A DNA stretch of 64,000 nt from Lichenifustis flavocetrariae (GCF_026130545.1 NZ_JAMOIM010000004.1:62001-126000), one strand, 5' to 3'. Shown: positions 9,224-18,537, numbered from the stretch's first letter. The notes: generated by a model from the letters alone, not told the origin. Translations and numbers: made by a program.

Positions 9224-9856
9224 TCACTCGTGGGAGAAGATATCGACGCTCGGCCAACCTTGAAGATCGAGGTGGGCACGGGTGGGCAGAAAGTCAAAGC
9301 ATGACTGCGCCAGGACCGCTCGTCCTTCGCGCGCCAAAAAGGCATCGAGGCGCGCCTTCAGCGCATGCAGGTGAAGCACGTCGGACGCCGCATAGGCGAT
9401 CTGGGCCTCGCTCAAGGCGGGAGCGCCCCAATCCGAGGATTGCTGCTGCTTCGAAATGTCGAGGCCGAGCAGTTCGCGGCAGAGTTCCTTCAAACCATGG
9501 CGATCGGTATAGGTGCGGACCAGCTTCGAGGCGATTTTCGTGCAGTAGATGTTTTCGGTCATTGTTCCGAATGCATGAAACAAAACCGCCACGTCGAACC
9601 GCGCGAAATGAAATAGCTTCTGGACCGCGCGATCGGCCAACAATCGTTGGAGGTTCGGCGCGCTGCGCTGGCCGACCGCGATCTGAACCAGATCCGCCGA
9701 GCCGTCGCCACCGGACAATTGCACCACGCACAGGCGGTCACGATGCGGATTGAGACCCATGGTCTCGGTATCGATCGCGACACTGTCGCCATAGCGCCGG
9801 TCCGCGGGAAGGTCGCCTGCGTGGACCTGGATCGTCGTCGTCAATGAAGTGGCCAC
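9224..9856 (-). CDS. rnd: Ribonuclease D-type 3'-5' exonuclease, short form
   Basis: A 210-residue DEDDy exonuclease that trims tRNA and other stable RNA 3' ends. ExoI (AIDTETMGL, D29 and E31), ExoII (HFARFDVAVLFH) and ExoIII (AQIAYAASDVLHLHAL, with Y and D) are all present. It has only the catalytic domain and lacks the HRDC domains of enterobacterial RNase D, as is usual for the short alphaproteobacterial form. It lies immediately upstream of lptC on the same strand. Confidence 0.92.
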   Translation of the reverse strand: MATSLTTTIQVHAGDLPADRRYGDSVAIDTETMGLNPHRDRLCVVQLSGGDGSADLVQIAVGQRSAPNLQRLLADRAVQKLFHFARFDVAVLFHAFGTMTENIYCTKIASKLVRTYTDRHGLKELCRELLGLDISKQQQSSDWGAPALSEAQIAYAASDVLHLHALKARLDAFLAREGRAVLAQSCFDFLPTRAHLDLQGWPSVDIFSHE

Positions 9857-10249
9857 CTTGAAAGCTGAGGCAGGTCTCTTACCCCGGTTTTCTCACATGG
9901 GGCAATGTCCTGCGCCAAATCGGGCCGGCGGGTCCCTGCTTCGGTGGCTACGGCGGCGAACCACAGCAGCGGTCGCGTATTCGTCTACCGACATGCCTAT
10001 CGAATACAGACCGATACCGCGAGAAAATGTTTACAATACCGTAGAAAGAAAACCGCCGCGAAATGTTATGTTCACTTTGTGATCATTACAAATAGACGCC
10101 GCAGGCCCCAAAGGTCAGTTCAATATGAAATGCAGTGTTAAGTAGGACGGGCTCTGGATCCAAACGTGATCAAGTGGTAATTTTCTGTTCGTGCGATCGA
10201 ACGCGAACTATCAACAATACTTGTACTAAAAGCTACGGGTGTGGGGATT
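9857..10249 (+). promoter_or_regulatory. AT-rich control region upstream of the chemoreceptor
   Basis: This 393-bp stretch between divergent rnd and the chemoreceptor gene has no supportable ORF. From about 10000 onward it is clearly more AT-rich than its surroundings, which fits a regulated promoter. Candidate elements include the 17-bp imperfect palindrome at 10076–10092. I could not assign a single −35/−10 pair. Confidence 0.5.
10076..10092. promoter_or_regulatory. Imperfect palindrome TTTGT-N7-ACAAA, candidate operator
   Basis: The sequence TTTGTGATCATTACAAA has 5-bp outer arms and a partly symmetric centre (TGATCA-like). It lies about 158 bp before the chemoreceptor start. The left half resembles the TGTGA half-site of Crp-type regulators. 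That it is a protein binding site is inference. Confidence 0.35.
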
Positions 10250-12256
10250 ATGTCTGCTTTTAATCTGTTCAAGCCCTGCGGTGCGGCATCCGAGCGCAGC
10301 GCACTGGATCATTCCCTTGCGATTATCTCATTCACACCCACCGGCACGATTCTGGAGGCAAACAGCAACTTCTGTTCCCTCTTGGGATACGAGGCGTCGG
10401 AGCTCGTCGCCCAGCATCATAGTCTCTTCATTGATCCCGCGGTCGTTGCCAGCGCGGACTATAAGCTCTTCTGGATGAAGCTGGGTCAGGGAATATTCGA
10501 CGCGCGCGAGTACAAGCGCCTGGGCAAAGGAGGGCGCGAAATTTGGATCCAGGCCTCCTACAACCCCGTCAAGGACAAGAAGGGGCGCGTCATCCGCGTT
10601 GTCAAAGTCGCTACCGACATCACGGCCGACAAACAGAAGAATATGGAATTTGAGGCCAAGCTGAACGCCGTCTATAGGGTTCAGGCTGTGATCGAGTTCT
10701 CGCCGAGCGGTCAAATCCTGACGGCAAACCAGAACTTTATGAATTGCCTCGGTTATGATCTCAGTGAAATCAAGGATCAGCACCACCGGATGTTCGTGGA
10801 GCCGGCCTATGCTCAATCCCCCGATTACCCGGAATTCTGGAATCGTTTGAACCGGGGCGAGACGATTTCCGCTGAGTTCAAGCGTCTTGGAAAGAACAAG
10901 AAGGAAGTCTGGATCCAGGGCAGCTACAATCCCGTGTTCGACGCAAACGGCAAAGTCGTCAAGATCGTCAAATTCGCGAACGATGTCACTGAACGTATGC
11001 GGGCCATACGCGAGATCGGCCTCGGCCTCGCCGCACTCGCCGATAGCAGGCTCGACCATCGCATCGTCACGACGTTCGGTCCGGAATTCGAGCAACTCCG
11101 CACTGACTTCAACCATTCGCTCGAAGGACTTCAGACCGGTCTGAAGAAGGCAGAAGCGAGGGACCAGGAGTTGCGGGCCGCGCAGGACCGGAAGGCGGCG
11201 GAGGACCGGCTGACCATTTCTGAACTGGGGAACGGCCTCAAGGCGCTGTCACGAGGTGACCTGACCCATCAGATCGAGGCGGATCTCGCGCCCGCCTCGC
11301 AGGTTCTCAAGGACGATTTCAACAATGCGGCAGCCATTCTTCTAAAGGCGATGACGGATGCTGTGGCGGCCGGGTTGATCGTGTCGTCCGGCAGCCAGCA
11401 ACTCTCGGCCTCGGCCGAGCAGCTGTCGCAGGGCTCGACCGAGCAGGCCTCCGCGACCGAGGAGGCCTCGGCCTCGATGGAAGAAATGGCCGCCAATGTG
11501 AAGCAGAATGCAGATAATGCCAGCCAGACCGAGAAGATCGCCCACCAGTCGGCCAAGAACGCCGAAGCGAGCGGGGTCGCGGTCGGCAAGGCGGTCGACG
11601 CCATGCAGACCATCGCGACCAAGATCACCATCGTGCAGGAGATCGCCCGCCAGACCGACCTCCTGGCCCTCAACGCCGCCGTCGAGGCGGCCCGGGCCGG
11701 CGAACATGGCCGCGGCTTCGCGGTCGTGGCCTCCGAAGTCCGCAAGCTTGCCGAACGCAGCCAGGCGGCGGCGGCCGAGATCGGCACCCTGTCGTCCGAG
11801 ACCGTGAAGGCCGCGCAGGAGGCGGGCTCGATGCTGGCCAAGCTCGTGCCCGACATCAAGCGCACGGCGGAACTGGTGGAAGAGATCACCGCCGCCTGCC
11901 GCGAGCAGGATGTCGGATCGATGCAGATCAATCAGGCCATCCAGCAGCTCGACAAGGTCACCCAGCAGAACGCCTCCGCGTCCGAGCAGATCTCGTCGAC
12001 CTCCGAGGAATTGGCGGCCCAGGCCGAGCACCTCCAGAAGACGATTGGCTTCTTCCATCTCGGCACAGAAAACGGCCAGATCAAAGGTCAGGGCGAAACC
12101 GGTTTCAATCCCGTGCGCAACCTGCAGAAGAAGGCCAGCCGTTTTACGCGGGACGCGGTGAAGCCGGCCAAGATCACCCACACACGCAAACCGTCGAACG
12201 GCTTCACGCTGGACTTCGAGGAAGATGAGGAGGATGCGCGTTTCAAGCGCGCCTGA
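10250..12256 (+). CDS. Soluble methyl-accepting chemotaxis protein with two PAS domains
   Basis: A 668-residue cytoplasmic chemoreceptor without any membrane segment. Two tandem PAS domains (about residues 20–125 and 143–248) each end in an IWIQxSYNP...VVKxAxD motif and are near-duplicates of each other. A HAMP-like helical linker (~255–370) leads to the signalling domain. Its hairpin tip ([20 protein letters not shown], ~463–482) contacts CheA/CheW. PAS sensors of this type usually detect redox state, oxygen or small ligands through a cofactor; which one cannot be told. The acidic tail ends [15 protein letters not shown] chose ATG 10250 over GTG 10241. No che genes are nearby. Confidence 0.92.
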   Translation: MSAFNLFKPCGAASERSALDHSLAIISFTPTGTILEANSNFCSLLGYEASELVAQHHSLFIDPAVVASADYKLFWMKLGQGIFDAREYKRLGKGGREIWIQASYNPVKDKKGRVIRVVKVATDITADKQKNMEFEAKLNAVYRVQAVIEFSPSGQILTANQNFMNCLGYDLSEIKDQHHRMFVEPAYAQSPDYPEFWNRLNRGETISAEFKRLGKNKKEVWIQGSYNPVFDANGKVVKIVKFANDVTERMRAIREIGLGLAALADSRLDHRIVTTFGPEFEQLRTDFNHSLEGLQTGLKKAEARDQELRAAQDRKAAEDRLTISELGNGLKALSRGDLTHQIEADLAPASQVLKDDFNNAAAILLKAMTDAVAAGLIVSSGSQQLSASAEQLSQGSTEQASATEEASASMEEMAANVKQNADNASQTEKIAHQSAKNAEASGVAVGKAVDAMQTIATKITIVQEIARQTDLLALNAAVEAARAGEHGRGFAVVASEVRKLAERSQAAAAEIGTLSSETVKAAQEAGSMLAKLVPDIKRTAELVEEITAACREQDVGSMQINQAIQQLDKVTQQNASASEQISSTSEELAAQAEHLQKTIGFFHLGTENGQIKGQGETGFNPVRNLQKKASRFTRDAVKPAKITHTRKPSNGFTLDFEEDEEDARFKRA

Positions 12257-12277
12257 GGCTCTGCTCCGGACCTACGA

Positions 12278-12309
12278 CAGGAGGGGGAGGCGCGACAACC
12301 TCCCTCCTG
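12278..12309 (+). terminator. GC-rich hairpin after the chemoreceptor gene
   Basis: CAGGAGGG...CCCTCCTG arms flank a small loop 22 nt after the stop. There is no T-run, so this may be a Rho-assisted or weak terminator. Confidence 0.35.
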
Positions 12310-12450
12310 CGCTTCCCGAACTGCCGCGGCACGAGTATGCGTCGATCACGAGATGCCGAGGCGAACGGCAAACCTGCAAGGGTCCAAGGTCGCATTTCGC
12401 ACTTGACGGATCCCTTCGGTCGAGACAGGCGGCGTGAATCTTTGGACCAA

Positions 12451-13368
12451 TTAGGCCTTCCTGGCCACCACGGCGCGCGGGCGACCACCGAGATCGGAGC
12501 GGGTGGTCTCGTGCCGCAATCCCGCGCGATCGAGAAGACCTTGCACGGATCGTGCCTGACCGGCACCAACTTCGAGGACAGTCACCCCGCCGGAACGCAA
12601 AAGGCGCGGCAGGGCCGAGGCGATCACTCTATAGCAGTCCAGCCCGTCCGAGCCACCGTCTAGCGCAAAATGTGGATCGTGCTCCCGCACCTCACGGTCG
12701 AGCGTCGGGATCACACTTGTCTCAATGTAGGGTGGGTTGGAGACGACCAGATCGAACCGGCTGTCGGCGATCGCATCGGCCCAGGAGCCATTCACCACGA
12801 GACTCCGGCTTGACAAGCCCAAAGCCGTGAGATTGCGCCGAGCCACGTCGCAGGCCGGGCGGGACCGGTCGACACCAATGCCTTCCGCCAGGGGACATTC
12901 CGTCAGAAGCGAGGCCAGGATGGCGCCCGACCCGATCCCAAGGTCGAGGACGAAAAGCGGGGAGGCGCGGCGGTCCCCCAAGGCCGTGAGTGCGGCGGAG
13001 ACGAGCGTTTCGGTATCCGGTCGGGGGTCGAGGACGGCCGGCGTGACGGCGAACGGCAGGCCCCAGAACTCACGCTGCCCGACAATGCGCCAGACTGGCT
13101 CGCCGGCGAGCCGGCGTGCCAGCCAGAGCCGCAGCCGCTCGGCCGCGACGCCGCCGATCGGCACGCCACCCGCCCGGATCAATGCGGTTCGGTCGAGTCC
13201 GCTGGCCTCCTCGACAAAGATGCGTGCGTCGAGCGCCGCATCCGCAACACCGGCTTCCCGCAGGCAGCGGGCGATGTGCGCGCGCGCCTCGATATGCGTG
13301 AGCGACGCGAATGCGCCCGGTCCCGTCAAGTTCGTAACCCAGTCGGGTAGTCCCGCCCGGGCCACCAT
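12451..13368 (-). CDS. prmC: Release factor glutamine N5-methyltransferase
   Basis: PrmC methylates the glutamine of the GGQ motif in peptide release factors RF1/RF2 using SAM. From ATG 13368 the protein is 305 residues. It has an N-terminal helical substrate-recognition domain, SAM-binding motif DLGIGSGAI at 142–150, and the catalytic NPPY motif at 211–214. A longer frame runs back into htpG, but those residues are antisense-like and unconserved. It lies 31 bp downstream of htpG rather than beside prfA, its more usual partner, so it may be transcribed with the chaperone. Confidence 0.93.
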   Translation of the reverse strand: MVARAGLPDWVTNLTGPGAFASLTHIEARAHIARCLREAGVADAALDARIFVEEASGLDRTALIRAGGVPIGGVAAERLRLWLARRLAGEPVWRIVGQREFWGLPFAVTPAVLDPRPDTETLVSAALTALGDRRASPLFVLDLGIGSGAILASLLTECPLAEGIGVDRSRPACDVARRNLTALGLSSRSLVVNGSWADAIADSRFDLVVSNPPYIETSVIPTLDREVREHDPHFALDGGSDGLDCYRVIASALPRLLRSGGVTVLEVGAGQARSVQGLLDRAGLRHETTRSDLGGRPRAVVARKA

Positions 13369-13399
13369 ATTGTTCGCCGGGGCCGCGGTAACATCGAGG

Positions 13400-15331
13400 T
13401 CAGGCGGCCGCGCGTTCCAGGACACGGCGCAAGCGAGCCGCGAAAGCCGCCGCGTCCTTGGGCTGCTCGCCGTCGACGATGCGGGCTTCGTCGAAGAGCA
13501 GCCAGGCCGAATCCTCGACGATCGCTTTGTCACCATCCCCACCGAAGCGGGATGCCAGCGCGGTGACGAGCGGGTGGTTGGGGTTCACCTCAAGCACGGG
13601 TTTCGACAATTCGTCGAGCCGACCGTGCTGGGAGAGAATCCGCTCCAGGCGCCGGTCGGGTCCGTGTTCGGGGGCCACCAGACAGGCGGGGCTTTCGGAG
13701 AGGCGGTCGGAGGCGCGGACATCTTCCACGGCCCCTTCCAGCGTCTGTTTCATGAAAGCCAGCAGGGTTGCCACCTTCGGACTGACGTCCTCGGATTTCG
13801 GCGCCTCCTGGCCATCCGCGAGCGGCACGAGCTTGATGTCTGCGGCGCCCTGCGTCACCGACTTGAACGGCTTACCCTCGAAACCGGCGGCGGTTCCGAC
13901 CCAGAAGGCATCGACCGGGTCCGGTAGGAGCAGGACCTCGATGCCACGTGCCTTGAAGCCTTCGAGCTGCGGGCTGCCGGCAAGGCGTTTCGCATCGTCA
14001 CCGAGAAGGTAATAGATCGCGGTCTGGTTCGGTCGGAGGTTGGCGATGTAATCCGCAAGCGTCCGGTTTCCATCGGGATGCGTCGAGCTCACGAAGCGGG
14101 CGAGCTTGAACAGGGCGTCGCGTCGCTCATAGTCTTCATAGAGCCCCTCCTTGATGACGGACCCGAAATTCTCCCAGATCTTGCCGAATGCGTCCTTGTC
14201 ATTCTCGGCGAGCTTGGTGAGCTCGCCCATCACGCGGGTGACGACACCCTTCTTGATCGCCGCGAAAACCGGGCTCTGCTGCACGATTTCGCGCGAGACG
14301 TTCAGGGGCAGATCAGCGGTGTCGACCACAAGCCGGACGAAGCGCAGCCAACCAGGCACCAGGTCGGCATCCGAGGTGATCAGCACGCGGCGAACATAGA
14401 GCTTGGCACGACCTTTACGCGCGGGATCGAACAGGTCGAAGGGCCGTGAGCCGGGCACGAAGGCCAGGACGTTGTATTCGTAACGCCCCTCGGCGCGCCA
14501 ATGGATCGTCAGGGCAGGCTCGTCGAACTGGCCCGCGAGGGTGCGGTAGAACTCGGTATATTGCTCAGGCGTGACGTCGCTCTTCGACTTCGCCCAAAGG
14601 GCCGCACCATCGGTGAGCGATTTCTCTTCGCCCTCGGGCTTGTCGAGGAACACGATCGGCACCGCGACCGCGCCAGAATGTTCCTTGATCAGGCTTTCGA
14701 TCTTGTAGGCCTGCAGGAACTCCTTGGCGTCCTCCTTGAGGAACAGATTGACCCGCGACCCGCGCGTCGGCGCAAGGCTAAGATCGAGCGGCTCGATGCG
14801 ATAGGCCCCCTTGCCGTCGGAGATCCAGCGCCATGCCGCGTCCGTGCCGGCCCGCCGCGTCTCCACCTCGACCCGGTCGGCAACCATGAAGGCCGAGTAG
14901 AAACCGATGCCGAACTGGCCGATCAGGTTTTGCGCCTCGGCCTTCTTGTCCTCTTCGGCATTGAGCCTGTCCAAGAAAGCCTTGGTGCCGGAACTCGCGA
15001 TCGTACCGAGTGCCGCGATGAGATCGGCCTCGCTCATGCCGATGCCATTGTCCGCAACCGTGAGACGGTTCTTGTCCGGATCGAGACTCACCGTGATGGC
15101 GAAAGGCGCTCCGTCGGCCACGAGTTCCGGATGGGCTATCGCCTCGTAGCGGAGCTTCTCGCAGGCGTCCGCGGCATTGGAGATCAGTTCACGAATGAAG
15201 ATGTCGCGCTCGGAATAGATGGAATGCACCATCAGATCGAGCAGACGGGCCACATCGGCCTGGAAGGCGTGGGTGGCGGTGGGCGTTGCGGCGCCGGCAG
15301 CGCCGGTAGCGGCTTCTGCCTCGTCGGTCAT
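13400..15331 (-). CDS. htpG: Chaperone protein HtpG (Hsp90 family)
   Basis: A cytosolic ATP-dependent Hsp90 homologue. The 643-residue protein starts at the ATG giving MTDEAEAATG, preceded by a GAGGTGA ribosome site. The longer frame adds 62 unconserved residues. The GHKL ATPase domain shows the ERDIFIRELISNAADAC segment (catalytic Glu and Mg-binding Asn), DNGIGM, and GQFGIGFYSAFMVAD. Middle and C-terminal dimerisation domains follow. The N-terminus carries an Ala/Thr-rich stretch before AFQADVARLLDLMVHSIYS. A heat-shock-like promoter lies upstream. Confidence 0.97.
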   Translation of the reverse strand: MTDEAEAATGAAGAATPTATHAFQADVARLLDLMVHSIYSERDIFIRELISNAADACEKLRYEAIAHPELVADGAPFAITVSLDPDKNRLTVADNGIGMSEADLIAALGTIASSGTKAFLDRLNAEEDKKAEAQNLIGQFGIGFYSAFMVADRVEVETRRAGTDAAWRWISDGKGAYRIEPLDLSLAPTRGSRVNLFLKEDAKEFLQAYKIESLIKEHSGAVAVPIVFLDKPEGEEKSLTDGAALWAKSKSDVTPEQYTEFYRTLAGQFDEPALTIHWRAEGRYEYNVLAFVPGSRPFDLFDPARKGRAKLYVRRVLITSDADLVPGWLRFVRLVVDTADLPLNVSREIVQQSPVFAAIKKGVVTRVMGELTKLAENDKDAFGKIWENFGSVIKEGLYEDYERRDALFKLARFVSSTHPDGNRTLADYIANLRPNQTAIYYLLGDDAKRLAGSPQLEGFKARGIEVLLLPDPVDAFWVGTAAGFEGKPFKSVTQGAADIKLVPLADGQEAPKSEDVSPKVATLLAFMKQTLEGAVEDVRASDRLSESPACLVAPEHGPDRRLERILSQHGRLDELSKPVLEVNPNHPLVTALASRFGGDGDKAIVEDSAWLLFDEARIVDGEQPKDAAAFAARLRRVLERAAA

Positions 15332-15373
15332 CGGCACAGGTTCACCTCGGATCGGTGGAAAAACGTAGACGCC

Positions 15374-15404
15374 AGATATCGCGGCACGCTTGCTCGGTTG
15401 CAAG
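15374..15404 (-). promoter_or_regulatory. htpG: Candidate sigma32 (heat-shock) promoter of htpG
   Basis: On the minus strand CTTGCAA (15404–15398) and CGATATCT (15381–15374) are separated by 16 bp. They resemble the −35 CTTG and −10 CCCATAT-like elements of RpoH promoters. They end about 40 nt before the htpG start. The match was made by eye. Confidence 0.4.
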
Positions 15405-15506
15405 GGCACGCTGGCCCGCGCCTGGGCAAAAAGGACGCCTGAGTCCGACGTCGGCTTGAATGCACGAGGGCCCTGCGCAACATTGGGAGGCGAAGCAGGG
15501 TGAGGC

Positions 15507-15920
15507 ATGACAATCAACGAAGCGCCGGAAAATGGTGATCAGCAGACCCGTATGGATTCGCGTGCCGCGGTCCATCCCTTCCCGAGCCGTCAAACTCCCG
15601 AGCCGAACCGCCGTGAGGGCGCGGTCGTGTCGTTCGATCGGCACGAGTTGCGGGAGATCCTGAACGTCTATGGGCGCGGCATCGCCAATGGGGATTGGAA
15701 GGATTACGCCCTCGATTTCACGCCGCAGAAATCGGTCTTCTCGATCTATCGCCGCGCCTCCGAGGTGCCGTTGTACCGGATCGAGAAGGATCCCGCGCTG
15801 GCCCGCAAACAGGGCGCCTATGCGGTGGTGAATGCGGCCGGTTTCGTGCTGAAGCGCGGCCCCGAACTCGCTCGCGTGCTGCGGGTTCTGGAGACGAAGC
15901 CGCGGTTGAGCGTGGTATAG
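15507..15920 (+). CDS. DUF2794 domain-containing protein
   Basis: A 137-residue soluble protein. A variable N-terminus of ~38 residues is followed by a compact conserved domain (VSFDRHELREILNVYGRGIANGDWKDYALDF, then FSIYRRASEVPLYRIEKDP). This matches the alphaproteobacterial DUF2794 family, whose function is unknown. It is divergent from htpG, sharing a 175-bp intergenic region, and is closed by a bidirectional terminator. Confidence 0.82.
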   Translation: MTINEAPENGDQQTRMDSRAAVHPFPSRQTPEPNRREGAVVSFDRHELREILNVYGRGIANGDWKDYALDFTPQKSVFSIYRRASEVPLYRIEKDPALARKQGAYAVVNAAGFVLKRGPELARVLRVLETKPRLSVV

Positions 15921-15970
15921 ACGGTTGGCGATCTTTGGCCCAGGATCCGAGATGACTCCCGTCAACAAAA

Positions 15971-15994
15971 AACCCCGGATCGCTCCGGGGTTTT
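15971..15994. terminator. Bidirectional intrinsic terminator
   Basis: A perfect 7-bp stem CCCCGGA/TCCGGGG with a 4-nt loop is flanked by A-tract and T-tract. It can therefore stop both the DUF2794 gene (+) and the converging BI-1 family gene (−). Confidence 0.85.
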
Positions 15995-16016
15995 ATCGTG
16001 AAGTCTCTGACACCGT

Positions 16017-16802
16017 TTAGTTGTTCCGGTTGCCCATCAGGTAGAGCAGGCTCTGGAAGATGTTGATGAAGTCGAGGTAGAGCATCAGCGCGCCGTTGAC
16101 CGACTTCTTGGCGGTCATTTCGTGGCCGTCACCCTCGTAATACATTTCCTTGATGGCCTGCGTGTCCCAGGCGGTGAGGCCCGAGAAGATCAGCACCGAG
16201 AGAATCGACAGGCCGAACTGGAACGCCGAGCTCTGCAGGAACACGTTAACCAAGCTGGCGATCACGAGACCGATGAGGCCCATCACCAAAAAGGATCCCA
16301 TGGCCGACAGATTGCGCCGGGTCGTGTAGCCGTAGAGGCTGAGGCCGCCGAAAGTCGCCGCGGTCACGAAGAACGCGTTGGCCACCGAAGCCCCGGTATA
16401 GACCAGCAGAATGCTCGACAGCGACAGACCCATCACGGCCGAGAAGCCGAGGAACATGTTACGCGCCGTCGCGGCCGCCATACGGTCGATCCGGAACGAG
16501 AAGAAGAACACGAAGGCGAGCGGCGCCAGCATCACCACATAGCGCAGAGGGCTCAGATAGAGCGCCGCGCCCAGCTGCGTCAGCTCGACATGCATGCCGC
16601 GCACCGCGACACCCTCACCAGCCGGCGCCACCGCCAACATATGGGTGCCAAGTGCAACCAACCCCGTGATGGCAAGGCCCATCACCATATTATTGTAGAC
16701 ACCGAGCATGTAGCTGCGGAGGCCTTGGTCGATCTCAGCAGCGCCGGCTCGAGCCGCGCGCCCGCCGAAGCGTGCCGCCGCGTTGCGGTCGAAGTCGGAC
16801 AT
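16017..16802 (-). CDS. Bax inhibitor-1/YccA family membrane protein
   Basis: A 261-residue polytopic inner-membrane protein with about seven hydrophobic helices after a ~35-residue cytoplasmic N-terminus. Family hallmarks are the segments AFFVTAATFGGLSLYGYTT, LFSGLTAWDTQAIKEMYY (here IFSGLTAWDTQAIKEMYYEG) and a final DFINIFQSLLYLMGNRNN. Relatives are calcium-leak channels or interact with FtsH; the bacterial role is not settled. An intrinsic terminator sits only ~17 nt before its ATG. Confidence 0.93.
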   Translation of the reverse strand: MSDFDRNAAARFGGRAARAGAAEIDQGLRSYMLGVYNNMVMGLAITGLVALGTHMLAVAPAGEGVAVRGMHVELTQLGAALYLSPLRYVVMLAPLAFVFFFSFRIDRMAAATARNMFLGFSAVMGLSLSSILLVYTGASVANAFFVTAATFGGLSLYGYTTRRNLSAMGSFLVMGLIGLVIASLVNVFLQSSAFQFGLSILSVLIFSGLTAWDTQAIKEMYYEGDGHEMTAKKSVNGALMLYLDFINIFQSLLYLMGNRNN

Positions 16803-16818
16803 GGGAACCCTCTAATGT

Positions 16819-16847
16819 AAAAACCGAACCGCCGGGCCGGCGGTTCG
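16819..16847 (-). terminator. Intrinsic terminator between topoisomerase IB and the BI-1 gene
   Basis: On the minus strand a perfect 9-bp stem (CGAACCGCC/GGCGGTTCG, extendable to 11) is followed by GTTTTT. It lies 118 nt after the topoisomerase stop and only ~17 nt before the BI-1 ATG. It could terminate the upstream transcript or act as an attenuator in the BI-1 leader. Confidence 0.7.
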
Positions 16848-16884
16848 CGAGACCGAGGCGTTTGACGGCCTTGTCCTTGACGGA

Positions 16885-16913
16885 AATATGGCTTGCCTCG
16901 CGATGCGCGACAA
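16885..16913 (-). promoter_or_regulatory. Candidate sigma70 promoter upstream of the BI-1 gene
   Basis: The minus strand has TTGTCG (16913–16908), 17 bp, then CATATT (16890–16885). Transcription from here would start near 16878 and read through the terminator hairpin before reaching the BI-1 ATG. Confidence 0.3.
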
Positions 16914-16964
16914 GCCTCGGCGAGGCTCCTCGCAATGAAGTTTCGGTAACTTCGTGGCGTAGAC

Positions 16965-18065
16965 TTAACCGTCGCGCGCTTCGAGGTCATGCCCGAGGCG
17001 CGTTTCCAGCATGGCCAGGACGGCGGCTTCTTCCGGGCTCAGTTGGGCCAGGTTGTCGCGAAGTTCCGCATCGACTTCCTGCTTCATCTCCAGCAGGAGT
17101 TCGCCCGAGAGGTAGGTCTTGAGGATCTCGGGATGCACGTAGCATTTGCGGCAGATCGAGGGCGTATTTCCCAGGCGCGACGACACGTTTTCGATCGCGA
17201 CCCGGATGTTCTTCTTGGCAAGCGCCTGCGAGTCGAAGGCTTCGAACCCGTTGAGCGCCAGAGCCGCCAGCACGGTGCCGGCCCAGGTGCGGAAGTCCTT
17301 GGCGGTGATCCGCCGGCCGGTGATCTCGTGGAGATAGTCATTGACGTCCTGCGAGGACACCGAATGTCTGAGACCCTCATGATCGAGATATTGGAACAGC
17401 TGTTGGCCTGGCAGGTCCTGACACGCCCCCACGATCTTCGCCACGCGCTTGTCCTTGACGTGCAGGTTCCAGATCTTTTTGCTCTTCCCTTTGAACTCGA
17501 AATGGATTTCCGATCCCTCGATCTCGACATGCGGGTCGCGCAGGGTCGTCAGGCCATAACTCTTGTTGGTTTTGGCATAATCCGCGTTGCCGACGCGGAT
17601 CAGCGTGGTTTCGAGCAGGTAAACGATGGTGGCCAGCACCTTTTCGCGGGGCAGGCCGCGCAGCGCCATATGGGTCTTCACCGTCGATCGGATCGTCGGC
17701 AAAGCCGCGGCGAATGCGTTCATATGCTCGAATTTGACGCTCTCCCGCACTTCGCGGAACGCGGCGTGGTAGCGGTATTGCTTGCGGCCTTTGTCGTCGC
17801 GGCCCGTCGCCTGGATGTGTCCGTTGGCTTTCGGGCAGATCCAGACATCGCGATAAGCGGGTGGGATCGCGAGATGGCGGATTCGCTCAAGCACCTTCTG
17901 GTTGGTAATCGTCTTGCCGTTCGGTCCCCGATAGGTGAAGCCATTTTCGGCCTTCTCGCGGGCAATGCCGGGACTGTCGTCGCTGACGTAAACGAGGCCA
18001 GCCCCTTCGGCCGCATCGCGCGGGTCAACGATCTCGTGCACCTCGGAATCGTCGTCTGCCAGCAT
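16965..18065 (-). CDS. DNA topoisomerase IB
   Basis: A eukaryote/poxvirus-like type IB topoisomerase that relaxes supercoils through a 3'-phosphotyrosine. From ATG 18065 it is 366 residues, typical for the bacterial family. Recognisable parts are FTYRGPNGKTI, IPPAYRDVWICP, the basic GRKQYRYH, RVGNADYAK, KDFRTWAGTV, and the nucleophile Y309 within SICRKCYVHPEIL. The frame extends 102 residues upstream without conserved content; in-frame GTG codons just upstream make the exact start uncertain. It is divergent from a small membrane-protein gene. Confidence 0.92.
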   Translation of the reverse strand: MLADDDSEVHEIVDPRDAAEGAGLVYVSDDSPGIAREKAENGFTYRGPNGKTITNQKVLERIRHLAIPPAYRDVWICPKANGHIQATGRDDKGRKQYRYHAAFREVRESVKFEHMNAFAAALPTIRSTVKTHMALRGLPREKVLATIVYLLETTLIRVGNADYAKTNKSYGLTTLRDPHVEIEGSEIHFEFKGKSKKIWNLHVKDKRVAKIVGACQDLPGQQLFQYLDHEGLRHSVSSQDVNDYLHEITGRRITAKDFRTWAGTVLAALALNGFEAFDSQALAKKNIRVAIENVSSRLGNTPSICRKCYVHPEILKTYLSGELLLEMKQEVDAELRDNLAQLSPEEAAVLAMLETRLGHDLEARDG

Positions 18066-18306
18066 CCGTTCCACTTTCACGCGCCTTACCGTCGATGAGC
18101 GCCCAGGCGCAATGGCACCGCCGCGCTCTGTCCCGAGCCTCATTGTCCGACAGGTGAGAACCGGCTGGCGGCTCAACGGTTCCTGAGGCTCGCCACGAGC
18201 GGCTGCGGCTAATCCGACTTCGGGGCTGTAACGGCGCCGATACATCAGGCGCTTGCGGCCGGACCCGCGCTCAGTATAGTGCCGGCCTCGCAAGGGCCCC
18301 GAAACG

Positions 18307-18537
18307 ATGACCAAGCCGATCAACTGGACCAACTTCTCGACGCTCGCCTGCGTCGCGATTCTGGTCGGCACGGAGACGGTTGGCCTGTCCTGGGCGGCGG
18401 GCTGGGCGCTCGGAGGGTTGTTTCAGTTGCCGCAGACCTTGGCCCATGTGGTCGAGATCCTGTTCGGGCTGATCGGCTTCGTGCTGCTGTTCTTCTTCAT
18501 GCGTGCCGCCGTCAAGGTCGAGCCCATCCGCGGCTGA
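18307..18537 (+). CDS. Small two-helix membrane protein
   Basis: A 76-residue hypothetical protein with two hydrophobic segments (ACVAILVGTETVGLSWAAGWALG, and VEILFGLIGFVLLFFFMRAAV with a short polar loop between them). No catalytic motif is visible. It precedes the glucan biosynthesis gene by 65 bp on the same strand and may be co-transcribed with it. I do not recognise the family. Confidence 0.6.
   Translation: MTKPINWTNFSTLACVAILVGTETVGLSWAAGWALGGLFQLPQTLAHVVEILFGLIGFVLLFFFMRAAVKVEPIRG

Noticed and set aside
11342-12181. 279-residue minus-strand frame over the chemoreceptor signalling domain
   Set aside because: Leu/Gly/Arg-rich mirror of the coiled-coil repeats in the true gene.
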